Of a stretch of 11,553 bases of DNA, positions 1 through 7,240 are shown in pieces; position 1 is the first letter of the stretch; each line of letters starts with the position of its first letter. Source of the DNA: an uncultured Lachnospiraceae bacterium (lineage in GTDB: Bacteria > Bacillota > Clostridia > Lachnospirales > Lachnospiraceae); the NCBI GenBank assembly GCA_947178115.1, contig CAMWXF010000025.1, positions 1-11,553 of the forward strand, given 5' to 3'. Under the pieces are notes generated by a model. It was given only the letters and a program-made list of their open reading frames with translations, ran no database searches and was not told the origin of the DNA. The position numbers and the translations under genes were made by a program.

Positions 1-314
1 ACACCTCACAGATTAAAGTGATTGCGAATAAGGTATTCAGTGAGGCGGAAGCGGAGGCGCTGTATGAAAAGTTAGAGGCGGTGGTGAGCCGTTACCTGAA
101 AGTGCCGATCAGCTATCTGGGAATGATACCGCAGGATAACCAGCTTGAGAAAGCGGTGATGCAGCAGAAACCGGTATCGCTTGATAATCCGAAGGCGCGG
201 TCTGCACTTGCCTATGAGGCGATTGCGGCCAGACTGATGAATAAAGAATTAAGCCGGAATGTTACAAAACGTGGTATGGCGGCATTTTTCTCTCATATCA
301 TATCTAAGAGATAG
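1..314 (+). CDS. flhG: FlhG (MinD/ParA-like flagellar number regulator), C-terminal part
   Basis: Partial gene: the reading frame is open to the left edge (codons in phase from base 3) and stops at 312-314. The visible ~103 residues are the C-terminal end of a MinD-type ATPase: a segment resembling NRV..EAEALYEKL, then VSRYLKVPISYLGMIPQD, then the family-typical KAVMQQKPVSL followed by a short amphipathic tail. In the family, FlhG works with the SRP-like GTPase FlhF at the cell pole or membrane to set flagellar number and position. The Walker A and Mrp motifs would lie upstream and cannot be checked. The GTG at 18 is an internal valine, not a start. Position directly before a PilZ gene and cheB agrees with the ylxH/flhG slot of Gram-positive fla/che operons. 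A related MinD-like protein outside motility is unlikely given the neighbours. Confidence 0.9.
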   Translation, partial: TSQIKVIANKVFSEAEAEALYEKLEAVVSRYLKVPISYLGMIPQDNQLEKAVMQQKPVSLDNPKARSALAYEAIAARLMNKELSRNVTKRGMAAFFSHIISKR

Positions 315-353
315 GAGAATTCCGCTGGAGAGCAGAAGCAGGAGGGAAGCGAT

Positions 354-1091
354 ATGGCAAATCTTTTGGAAAAATATGTTGTTCCGGGATGCCGCGTAGA
401 TCTGCAGGCGATAGATCGTTCCAAGGACAACGGAAGAGAAAAAAGTGAAGGACGCAAGACTTATCAGAGTCAGGTGATAGATGTCTTATCCGAGGACAGG
501 ATAGAGATCTCTATGCCGATGGAGAAATCCAAGCTGATTCTGCTGCCCGTAGACTGCGAGTTTGATCTGTATTTCTATTCTGATAACGGGCTGTATCAGT
601 GTTATGCCAGAATTGTGGATCGCTATAAAAATAACAGTATGTATGTTTTAGTTCTGGATCTGATCAGTAATCTGCGTAAACATCAGCGGAGAGAGTATTA
701 CCGGTTCAGCTGCGCACTGGAAATGAATTCCAGACAATTACAGGACGAAGAGGTGGAAAGAGCAGGGAAAGCAGAAGATTCATTGATTCCGCAGCTTCCG
801 TTAAAAAGCAGTATTATCGTGGATATCAGCGGAGGCGGCCTCAGATTCGTGGCAAATTATGCCTATGAAGTACAGAGCCTGATCTTGTGTAAATATTATC
901 TGCTGATTGGCGGAGAAGCGAAGGAATATAATCTGGTCGGCAAAGTCTTAGGCGTGAGAGAATTGGAGAACCGCAAGGGCGTATTTGAGCACAGGGTGCA
1001 GTATGTCAATGTGGACGATTCGGAGAGAGAAGAAATCATCAAGTATATCTTCGACGAAGAACGCAAGACGCTTAGGAAGCAAAAAAGGTGA
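354..1091 (+). CDS. ycgR: YcgR-like PilZ domain protein (c-di-GMP receptor, flagellar brake)
   Basis: A 245-residue protein with the YcgR two-domain layout. Residues ~1-105 form an N-terminal beta-rich YcgR/PilZN-type domain. Residues ~108-235 form a PilZ domain. Both c-di-GMP contact motifs are visible: RxxxR in QRREYYRF (R113, R117) and DxSxxG in DISGGGLRF (D157, S159, G162). Family knowledge: such proteins bind c-di-GMP and slow or bias the flagellar motor. The insert between the two motifs (~residues 124-152) is charged and longer than in minimal PilZ domains. The ATG is preceded by GGAGGG at 341-346. The gene sits 39 bp after flhG and 41 bp before cheB in the same direction, so it is very likely co-transcribed with the motility genes. 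The exact physical target (motor stator, switch or other) cannot be read from the sequence. Confidence 0.85.
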   Translation: MANLLEKYVVPGCRVDLQAIDRSKDNGREKSEGRKTYQSQVIDVLSEDRIEISMPMEKSKLILLPVDCEFDLYFYSDNGLYQCYARIVDRYKNNSMYVLVLDLISNLRKHQRREYYRFSCALEMNSRQLQDEEVERAGKAEDSLIPQLPLKSSIIVDISGGGLRFVANYAYEVQSLILCKYYLLIGGEAKEYNLVGKVLGVRELENRKGVFEHRVQYVNVDDSEREEIIKYIFDEERKTLRKQKR

Positions 1092-1117
1092 TTACATCAA
1101 TGATAATAACATAGATG

Positions 1118-1123
1118 AGGAGG
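1118..1123 (+). promoter_or_regulatory. Ribosome binding site that fixes the cheB start
   Basis: AGGAGG, 9 bp upstream of the ATG at 1133. It excludes the in-frame ATG at 1115, which would place the Shine-Dalgarno sequence inside codons 2-3. Confidence 0.85.
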
Positions 1124-1132
1124 AATAGCGAA

Positions 1133-2200
1133 ATGAAAAAAATTTTGGTTGTTGACGACTCTGCACTCATGAGAAGGGTATTGTGTGATATAATTAATAG
1201 CGATGAACGATTCCAAGTACAGGATCGCGCTACCAACGGTCTGGAAGCATTAGACCTTTTGAGCCGGAAGTCGTATGATGCGGTAGTTTTGGATGTCAAT
1301 ATGCCGCAGATGAACGGATTGGAGCTGCTGAAGGAGTTACAGAAACGTAAGATTACGGCGAAGGTCATGATGGCGAGTACCGACACGCGGGAGGGCGCCA
1401 AAACAACGCTGGATGCACTTGAACTGGGAGCACTTGATTTTGTCCATAAACCTAACAATGCGATGGACTGCAGAACCGACGTGTTCAAGGATAAGCTGCT
1501 TCGTATTCTGGCGGTTGTGGCGGATTCCAAGCCGGTTCAGGCGAAGGTATTCAGCAGGGAAGAGATGAAGACTTCCAAGAAGATGGTCGAGCTGGTAAGC
1601 AGACATGCTTCTTCCGTGCCGGGTAATAAAGTTGTGGCGCTGGCGAGTTCCACGGGCGGTCCGAAGGCATTGCAGTCAGTGGTTCCGCGTCTGCCCAAGA
1701 ATCTGAAAGCACCGGTAGTCATTGTGCAGCATATGCCGGCGGGATTTACGGCTTCTCTTGCCGAGCGGCTGGATACTCTGAGCCAGGTACATGTCAAGGA
1801 AGCGGCGGAAGGCGATACTCTGGAAGCGGGAACCGTATATATAGCCATGGGCGGCAAGCACCTGAACATACAATCGTCCATGGGTAAGTACAGCATCCAT
1901 TATACGGACCAGCCCACCAGAGAGGGTGTCAAACCGTGCGCCAACTATATGTACGAATCTTTGCAGGACAGCAAATATGACCAGATCGTGTGTGTCGTGA
2001 TGACGGGCATGGGAGCCGATGGTACGGAAGGAATCAAACATCTGAAAGCAAGGAAAAAAATCCATGTGATAGCGCAGGAAGCAGGCACGTGTGCGGTATA
2101 CGGGATGCCTAAGAGCATTGTGACCGCGGGACTGGCAGACCAGGTTGTGCCGCTTGACCAGATTGCACAGGAAATTATAATGAACGTGGGGGTAAAATAA
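1133..2200 (+). CDS. cheB: CheB, chemotaxis response regulator protein-glutamate methylesterase/deamidase
   Basis: A 355-residue CheB. Residues 1-120 are a receiver domain with acidic pair D8/D9, phospho-acceptor D54 in VVLDVNMP, conserved Ser at S82 and Lys K106 in FVHKP. After a linker, residues ~164-355 are the methylesterase domain with catalytic S173 in ASSTGGP, H200 in QHMP and D296 in TGMGADG. It removes methyl groups from (and can deamidate) receptor glutamates at the membrane, and is activated by CheA phosphorylation. I chose the ATG at 1133 over the in-frame ATG at 1115 because AGGAGG (1118-1123) lies 9 bp before 1133 but would fall inside the coding region of the longer form, and because MKKILVVDDS is the usual receiver start. 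The stop is 1 bp before the cheA start. All catalytic residues are present. Confidence 0.96.
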   Translation: MKKILVVDDSALMRRVLCDIINSDERFQVQDRATNGLEALDLLSRKSYDAVVLDVNMPQMNGLELLKELQKRKITAKVMMASTDTREGAKTTLDALELGALDFVHKPNNAMDCRTDVFKDKLLRILAVVADSKPVQAKVFSREEMKTSKKMVELVSRHASSVPGNKVVALASSTGGPKALQSVVPRLPKNLKAPVVIVQHMPAGFTASLAERLDTLSQVHVKEAAEGDTLEAGTVYIAMGGKHLNIQSSMGKYSIHYTDQPTREGVKPCANYMYESLQDSKYDQIVCVVMTGMGADGTEGIKHLKARKKIHVIAQEAGTCAVYGMPKSIVTAGLADQVVPLDQIAQEIIMNVGVK

Positions 2201-2201
2201 T

Positions 2202-4331
2202 ATGGACGTAAGTCAGTATCTTGAAATCTTTCTTGATGAAACTAATGAACACTTGCAGAACCTGAATACACAGATTCTCTCATTGGAACAGGAACCGGAT
2301 AATATGGATACGATCAATGAGATCTTCCGTGCCGCGCATTCGCTCAAAGGTATGGCGGGTACCATGGGCTATAAGAGAATGCAGAATCTGACGCATGATA
2401 TGGAGAATGTATTTTCAGAAGTTCGCAACGGCAATATTACCGTGAAGGCAAACATGATCGATGTGCTGTTCCAGTGCCTCGATGCCTTGGAGGAGTATAA
2501 CGCAAATATCCGCGAGAATGCTGACGAGGGCACGAACGATAATGAACCGTTGATCAAACAGTTGAATGATATATTGAACGGCGGTGACGGCGACGCGGAA
2601 GAGGAAGAAGAGGCGGCGGCCGATCAGAGCGAAGGAGAAGCAGTGGCAGCAGAGCCTGCGGCGGATGCCGGAGATCGGAAATGGCTGTCGATCAACCTCG
2701 GAGACACGGAGAAGCATGTGCTTAAGGAGGCTCTCAGTCAGGGCAAGAATGTCTACGGATTGACTGTTAAGGTGCAGGAGTCCTGTATCCTGAAAGCTGC
2801 CAGAGCTTTCTTAGTATTTAAAGCGGTCGAGGAGTATGGTGAGATCGTACTGTCCAGCCCTTCGGCTCAGGATATTGAAGATGAGAAATTTGAATTGGAT
2901 TTCAGCCTGATCGTCATATCGGACGCTGAGATTGATAAAGTGCTCGGTGCGGCGAAGAGCGTATCCGAGATCGAAGACGCGATCGGAGACGTGCTGGATA
3001 TTAACCGTGCGGAAGCGGCAGCACCGGCAGCAAAACCGGAACAGCCGAGTCAGCCTGTGGAGCAGACTACTGCACCCGCAGTGGCTGCGGCATCGGCGGC
3101 TCCTGCAGCACCGGCAGCAAAGCCTGCTGCTAAGGGCAAGAAGAAGGATGAGAAGAAGCCGGCAGCTTCCAAGCCGGTAGTCAACAGAACCGTCAGAGTA
3201 GATATTGAGAAGCTGGATACTCTGATGAATCTGGTGAGTGAGTTGATCATTGCGAAGAACTCACTGGTATCTGCGGCGGCTGCTTCCGGCACATCGAGCG
3301 CGGCTGTGAACGAGCAGATCGAGTATCTGGAGAATACGACCACATCCCTGCATGAGTCGGTTATGAAGGTTCGAATGGTTCCTATTGAAAGCACGGTGAG
3401 CAAGTTCCCGCGTATGGTTCGTGACCTGCAGAAGACTTTGGGCAAGAAAATGGAATTATATATGTCCGGTGAGGAGACAGAGCTTGACCGTACTGTGGTA
3501 GATGAGATTGGCGACCCGCTGATGCATCTTTTACGTAACTCGGCAGACCACGGTCTGGAGTCAGCGGAGGTTCGTAAGGAAAGAGGTAAGCCGGAAGTAG
3601 GCTCTATCTTCCTGGAGGCATATCAGGACGGTAACAATGTCGTCATCGAAGTAAGGGATGACGGTAACGGCATCGATACCGAAGCTGTCAGGAATAAGGC
3701 GATTGAGAAAGGCATTATCACACCTGAGCAAGCTGAGAATATGAGCGAAAAAGAAAGCATCGATCTGTTGTTCCATGCAGGATTCTCTACAGCGAAAGTT
3801 GTATCCGACGTATCGGGCAGAGGCGTAGGACTTGATGTCGTAAAATCCAAGATTGAGGCGCTCAGCGGTGAAGTAGAAGTGAAATCCAAGCTGGGTGAGG
3901 GAAGTTCCTGGATCATCAGGCTGCCTCTGACGCTGGCGATCATACAGGCGCTCATGGTAGAGATCGGTGATGAGAAATATGCTATCTCTCTGGGTTCCAT
4001 ACAGACGATCGAAGATATTTCGCCCGATGATGTCGAGCTTGTACAGAATAAAGAAGTGATTCAGATCCGCGACAGCGTTATCTCGCTGATCCGCCTGAAT
4101 GAGATTCTGGATATTGACAGCAAGAAAGATCCTAAAGATAATCTGGTGGTTGTTGTTGTGAAGAAGGGCGATAAACTGGCCGGTCTGGTTGTGGATGAGC
4201 TGATCGGACAGCAGGAGATCGTAATCAAATCATTAGGTAAGTACATCAGCAAGTGCAAGATCATCAGCGGCGCGACCGTTCTCGGTGACGGTGAAGTAGC
4301 TCTGATTCTGGATGCGAATACACTTATTTAA
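2202..4331 (+). CDS. cheA: CheA, chemotaxis histidine kinase
   Basis: A 709-residue CheA with all five domains. P1 (residues ~1-105) carries phospho-accepting H46 in FRAAHSLKG. After an acidic linker, ~160-265 is a P2-like CheY/CheB docking domain. Residues ~270-327 are an Ala/Pro/Lys-rich flexible linker. P3 dimerisation helices span ~330-400. P4, the ATPase, has an N box at HLLRNSADHGLE (442-453), G1 at VRDDGNGID (484-492), F box at FHAGFST (524-530) and G2 at GRGVGLDVV (539-547). P5 (~572-709) is CheW-like. The kinase autophosphorylates under receptor and CheW control and passes phosphate to CheY and CheB. The start is 1 bp after the cheB stop, with a G-rich site (GGGGG at 2188-2192) inside the end of cheB, so translational coupling is likely. 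The linker contains an in-frame 17-bp direct repeat. Confidence 0.97.
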   Translation: MDVSQYLEIFLDETNEHLQNLNTQILSLEQEPDNMDTINEIFRAAHSLKGMAGTMGYKRMQNLTHDMENVFSEVRNGNITVKANMIDVLFQCLDALEEYNANIRENADEGTNDNEPLIKQLNDILNGGDGDAEEEEEAAADQSEGEAVAAEPAADAGDRKWLSINLGDTEKHVLKEALSQGKNVYGLTVKVQESCILKAARAFLVFKAVEEYGEIVLSSPSAQDIEDEKFELDFSLIVISDAEIDKVLGAAKSVSEIEDAIGDVLDINRAEAAAPAAKPEQPSQPVEQTTAPAVAAASAAPAAPAAKPAAKGKKKDEKKPAASKPVVNRTVRVDIEKLDTLMNLVSELIIAKNSLVSAAAASGTSSAAVNEQIEYLENTTTSLHESVMKVRMVPIESTVSKFPRMVRDLQKTLGKKMELYMSGEETELDRTVVDEIGDPLMHLLRNSADHGLESAEVRKERGKPEVGSIFLEAYQDGNNVVIEVRDDGNGIDTEAVRNKAIEKGIITPEQAENMSEKESIDLLFHAGFSTAKVVSDVSGRGVGLDVVKSKIEALSGEVEVKSKLGEGSSWIIRLPLTLAIIQALMVEIGDEKYAISLGSIQTIEDISPDDVELVQNKEVIQIRDSVISLIRLNEILDIDSKKDPKDNLVVVVVKKGDKLAGLVVDELIGQQEIVIKSLGKYISKCKIISGATVLGDGEVALILDANTLI
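3018..3121 (+). repeat. In-frame 17-bp direct repeat in the cheA linker
   Basis: GCAGCACCGGCAGCAAA occurs at 3018-3034 and again at 3105-3121. The copies are 87 bp (29 codons) apart, so both encode AAPAAKP in the flexible linker between P2 and P3. Loss or gain of one unit by slippage or recombination would keep the frame. Confidence 0.9.
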
Positions 4332-4351
4332 GCGGAGGGAGGAACAGTGAC

Positions 4352-4804
4352 ATGGAAGAATTAAAAGCAGTTGGGGAAACCACACAGTTCATTGTGATCA
4401 AACTTGGTGATGAACAGTACGGAATCGACATTAAATATATAGACAATATTGTAAGAATGCAGCATATTACAAGAGTACCGAAGGTAGATGATTATCTGAA
4501 GGGTGTTATCAATCTGCGCGGTGAGGTAATTCCGGTTATGAGTATTCGCATAAAGATGGGACTGGAGCCGGATGTAGAGACAAAAGCTACCAGAATTATT
4601 ATTTTGAAACTGGAGCAGCAGGGCACCATCGGCGTGATTGTGGATGAGGTCAAGGAAGTTGTTACTCTGGATAATGATCAGATCGAGAGGATTGCATACG
4701 ATTCCAAGGATGATAAAGACAGTTTCCTGTGCGGAATCGGAAAATGCGATGGCGGATTGATTTCACTGTTAGATTTAAATTCCGTGGTAATTGAAAACGT
4801 ATAG
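4352..4804 (+). CDS. cheW: CheW, receptor-kinase coupling protein
   Basis: A 150-residue, single-domain CheW of normal length. It shows the family pattern in order: a strand starting TQFIVIKLGDEQYGIDI, the VPKVDDYLKGVINLRGEVIPV block with the NLRG motif at 54-57, and the late GVIVDEVKEVV segment (~94-104). It bridges chemoreceptors and the CheA P5 domain in the membrane-associated array and has no catalytic activity. The ATG at 4352 is 8 bp after a long purine-rich site, GGAGGGAGGA (4334-4343), and 20 bp after cheA. No receiver domain is attached, so it is CheW and not CheV. Confidence 0.96.
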   Translation: MEELKAVGETTQFIVIKLGDEQYGIDIKYIDNIVRMQHITRVPKVDDYLKGVINLRGEVIPVMSIRIKMGLEPDVETKATRIIILKLEQQGTIGVIVDEVKEVVTLDNDQIERIAYDSKDDKDSFLCGIGKCDGGLISLLDLNSVVIENV

Positions 4805-4808
4805 GAGG
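4803..4808 (+). promoter_or_regulatory. Ribosome binding site that supports a GTG start for cheC
   Basis: AGGAGG overlapping the cheW stop region, 8 bp before the GTG at 4817. The ATG at 4821 is out of frame, and the next in-frame ATG at 4841 would be 32 bp away. Confidence 0.8.
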
Positions 4809-4816
4809 TTTCATAA

Positions 4817-5431
4817 GTGGATGATATTACCTTAGAAAAAATGTCTGATGAGTATTTTGATATTCTGAAGGAACTGGGAAATATAGGTGCAGGCAATGCG
4901 ACTACCGCATTGGCGCAGATGATGCAGTGCAAGGTAGATATGTCAGTGCCCCAGGTCAAGCTTCTGGAGTTTAAGGAAATGGGCGAGATTATGGGCGGTG
5001 CGGAAATAATCATGGCGGGTATCTATCTCGGAATCGAGGGAGATATTACCGGCAGTATCATGTTTCTTCTGGAAAAACAGGCCGCCAGACATCTTGTAAA
5101 TAAGCTGATGGGGATGGAAATCACGGGAGATGAATTTTCCGAGATGGAGTTTTCGGCGCTTAAGGAAGTGGGCAATATCATTACGGGCGCTTACTTAAAT
5201 TCGCTGTCCGGTCTGACTAATTTAGTGATCTATCCGTCGGTTCCTGATTTGACGGTAGATATGGCGGGCGCAATCTTAAGTGTTCCGGCGATCCAGTTTG
5301 GTGAGCTGGGCGATAAAATGTTGTTGATACAGACACAGTTCTTTGATGAGATGGTTCTGGATGGGTACTTTATCCTTGTCCCGGATTTGCATTCCTATGG
5401 CAAGATATTGTCGGCATTGGGAATTGGTTAG
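4817..5431 (+). CDS. cheC: CheC, CheY-P phosphatase
   Basis: A 204-residue CheC with two pseudo-symmetric active-site motifs of the D/S-xxx-E-xx-N type: D15, E19, N22 in DILKELGNIGAGNA and S113, E117, N120 in SALKEVGNIITGA. Retention of both marks a two-site CheC rather than a CheX or a one-site form. It hydrolyses CheY-P and is stimulated by CheD. The gene begins with GTG at 4817, chosen from the AGGAGG 8 bp upstream; a shorter form from the ATG at 4841 would still keep both motifs. It follows cheW by 12 bp and precedes cheD by 53 bp, the usual partner order of the CheC/CheD adaptation module. Whether it also acts on a motor-bound pool of CheY-P cannot be told from sequence. Confidence 0.95.
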   Translation: MDDITLEKMSDEYFDILKELGNIGAGNATTALAQMMQCKVDMSVPQVKLLEFKEMGEIMGGAEIIMAGIYLGIEGDITGSIMFLLEKQAARHLVNKLMGMEITGDEFSEMEFSALKEVGNIITGAYLNSLSGLTNLVIYPSVPDLTVDMAGAILSVPAIQFGELGDKMLLIQTQFFDEMVLDGYFILVPDLHSYGKILSALGIG

Positions 5432-5484
5432 GATAAAGCACCGATAGGTGTAGACTGATAAGTGTAAACAGGAGATGTCATATT

Positions 5485-5970
5485 ATGGGCAAAGTGATAA
5501 AGGTCGGTATGGCCGATTTGAACGTATGCGTCAGTCCTGATAGCATTACTACATTGGGACTGGGGTCATGTGTCGGAATAGCTGTCCGCGATCCGGTGAC
5601 AAAGATTGGCGGATTAGCGCATATAATGCTGCCGGACAGCACAGCGATCCGCATTAATTCAAATATTCCGAAATTTGCGGATACAGGTATAGAAGAGTTA
5701 GTAAAGCAGGTAGTGGCTAAGGGGGCTAACAGGAGCCGCCTGGTAGCCAAGATCGCAGGCGGCGCACAGATGTTTGCTTTTCAGGCCAAAAATGATATGG
5801 TCCGTGTGGGCGAGCGCAATGTCGAGGCGACTAAGAAGAAGCTGGCACAGCTTAAGATCCCTATTCTGGCTGAGGATACGGGTAAAAATTATGGAAGAAC
5901 CGTTATTTTTTATCCGGAGACAGGCGATTTCGTGATCCGCGCAGTAGGAAGATCAGAAAGCGTGATCTAG
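5485..5970 (+). CDS. cheD: CheD, chemoreceptor glutamine deamidase
   Basis: A 161-residue CheD of usual length. The catalytic triad known from Thermotoga CheD can be aligned: T23, C29 in GLGSCVGI and H46 in GGLAHIMLP, with the same 6- and 17-residue spacings. The C-terminal block YGRTVIFYPETGDFVIRAVG is also typical. It deamidates selected receptor glutamines and forms a complex with CheC that stimulates CheY-P dephosphorylation. The ATG at 5485 follows AGGAG (5470-5474) by 10 bp. The 53-bp gap from cheC contains a small CACC/GGTG hairpin (about 5439-5450) with no clear function. Nothing is missing or truncated. Confidence 0.95.
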   Translation: MGKVIKVGMADLNVCVSPDSITTLGLGSCVGIAVRDPVTKIGGLAHIMLPDSTAIRINSNIPKFADTGIEELVKQVVAKGANRSRLVAKIAGGAQMFAFQAKNDMVRVGERNVEATKKKLAQLKIPILAEDTGKNYGRTVIFYPETGDFVIRAVGRSESVI

Positions 5971-5990
5971 CGGACGAATAGATAGGGTGG

Positions 5991-5995
5991 AAGGA
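5991..5995 (+). promoter_or_regulatory. Ribosome binding site for a GTG-started gene
   Basis: AAGGA within a GGTGGAAGGA stretch, 7 bp before the GTG at 6003. It supports translation of the small membrane protein from a non-ATG start; the first in-frame ATG is inside the first membrane helix. Confidence 0.65.
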
Positions 5996-6002
5996 TCGTG
6001 AA

Positions 6003-6434
6003 GTGGATAACGAGGTATTAGATACAAGCGTAGAATATACGAATGAAGAGGGTATAAACGGAGAAAATATTGAGGATGAACAATCCGAGATAGAGACTCC
6101 GGCAGAGCGTAAAGCTAGAGAAGAGCGGGAAGCGAGAGAACGGGCATTTCGAGCCAAAAAGCGTAAACTGATACCGCCTTTTGTCATGCTGACTGCCGGG
6201 GCAGCAACCAGCATCACGATGCGTATTTTGCATTATGAGATGAAAACGATGCTGATCATTCTGCTATGTGTACTGATTGGTTTCTACATAGCAGGATGTA
6301 TAATTAAGGAGATGTTGGACAGATTCGAACGGCAGATCGAGGAAGCCGAAATGGAAAAGGGCGAAGTCATCGAGAAGGAGCTCGCAGAAGAAGATAGGCC
6401 GACTAGAAGATTCAGAAGCGATGGTAAAGGATAG
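6003..6434 (+). CDS. Small two-helix membrane protein of unknown function between cheD and fliA
   Basis: A 143-residue protein I do not recognise. Residues 1-56 are acidic then highly charged, with a heptad-like ERKAREEREARERAF stretch at ~35-49. Two hydrophobic segments at ~57-76 and ~82-104 are separated by a short HYEMK loop, giving a predicted membrane hairpin with both ends on the same side. Residues ~105-143 form a charged, probably helical tail. Positive charges (KKRK at 52-55, KEM..R after helix 2) suggest both termini are cytoplasmic. GTG start at 6003, 32 bp after cheD; it ends 12 bp before fliA. Frame, codon use and ribosome binding site make it a real gene of the operon. Its position suggests a motility role, but that is inference from context only. 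B. subtilis has no gene in this slot. Confidence 0.8.
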   Translation: MDNEVLDTSVEYTNEEGINGENIEDEQSEIETPAERKAREEREARERAFRAKKRKLIPPFVMLTAGAATSITMRILHYEMKTMLIILLCVLIGFYIAGCIIKEMLDRFERQIEEAEMEKGEVIEKELAEEDRPTRRFRSDGKG

Positions 6435-6446
6435 ATAGTAACGCAT

Positions 6447-7232
6447 ATGGATGAGGCAGGCAAGAAGAAGCTCTGGGAAGAATATGCGAAGACACAGTCT
6501 CCCGAGCTCAGAGAAAAAATCATATTGGAATATGCGCCGCTTGTTAAAGTCGTAGCGGGCCGGTTAAGTATGTATCTGGGATATAATGTGGAGTATGAAG
6601 ATCTGGTCAGTTACGGCATTTTCGGATTGATTGATGCCATAGATAAATTTGATTGTATGAAAGATGTCAAATTCGAGACTTACGCCAGCCTTCGCATCAG
6701 AGGGGCGATTCTTGATCAGATCCGTAAGATGGATTGGATTCCGCGGACCATAAGACAGAAACAGAAGAAAATCGATTCGGTCATTAGAGAGATAGAGGCC
6801 AGAAGCGGCAGGAACGCCACGGACGAGGAGATCGCGGAGGGTCTGGGGATCTCAGGTGATGAGTATGTAGAATGGCAATCGCAGATGAAGATCACGAATG
6901 TGGTGTCGCTGAATGAATTCTTAGAACAGGGCAGCGAGGTGTCTAATGAGGCGAGCCATACGAAGAGCGCACAGTTCGACAGTCCGGAGGAAGTGCTGGA
7001 AAGGGATGAACTGAAACGGATACTTGCGGAGGCGCTTGAACTGTTGACAGAGAAAGAGCGCAAGGTAATCGTTCTATATTATTATGAAGAACTGACACTG
7101 AAAGAGATCAGCAGTATTCTGGAAGTATCGGAGTCCAGAATATCACAGCTGCATACAAGAGCACTGCAGAAGATGAAGGCTAAGCTGGGTAGTTATATCG
7201 GTATACTCACGGAAGCAGGCGGAAGGAAATAG
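6447..7232 (+). CDS. fliA: FliA/SigD, flagellar RNA polymerase sigma factor (sigma-28 family)
   Basis: A 261-residue sigma factor of FliA/WhiG type. Region 2 covers ~27-96, including EDLVSYGIFGLIDAIDKFD and FETYASLRIRGAILDQIR. The MDWIPRTIR segment (95-103) opening region 3 is diagnostic of the flagellar class. Region 4 (~195-245) has LTEKERKVIVLYYYEELTLKEIS and the VSESRISQLHTRAL helix-turn-helix. It directs polymerase to late flagellar, motor and chemotaxis promoters and is normally restrained by anti-sigma FlgM, which is not in the window. The start at 6447 has only a weak, distant purine site (AAAGG, 6426-6430, 16 bp away), so translation may depend on coupling to the upstream gene. The MDEAGKKKLWEEY start matches the family N-terminus. 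The region between region 3 and region 4 (~155-180) is somewhat longer and polar. Confidence 0.95.
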   Translation: MDEAGKKKLWEEYAKTQSPELREKIILEYAPLVKVVAGRLSMYLGYNVEYEDLVSYGIFGLIDAIDKFDCMKDVKFETYASLRIRGAILDQIRKMDWIPRTIRQKQKKIDSVIREIEARSGRNATDEEIAEGLGISGDEYVEWQSQMKITNVVSLNEFLEQGSEVSNEASHTKSAQFDSPEEVLERDELKRILAEALELLTEKERKVIVLYYYEELTLKEISSILEVSESRISQLHTRALQKMKAKLGSYIGILTEAGGRK

Positions 7233-7240
7233 GTGAATAG

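Noticed and set aside
1115..1132. Upstream ATG extending CheB by six residues
   Set aside because: The Shine-Dalgarno AGGAGG would be inside the extension, and MKKILVVDDS from 1133 is the normal receiver start.
5432..5484. Possible promoter with TAAAG and CCGATAG in the cheC-cheD gap
   Set aside because: The two elements are only 3-4 bp apart instead of about 15, so they do not form a sigma-28 promoter; the gap also has a small CACC/GGTG hairpin but no T-run.
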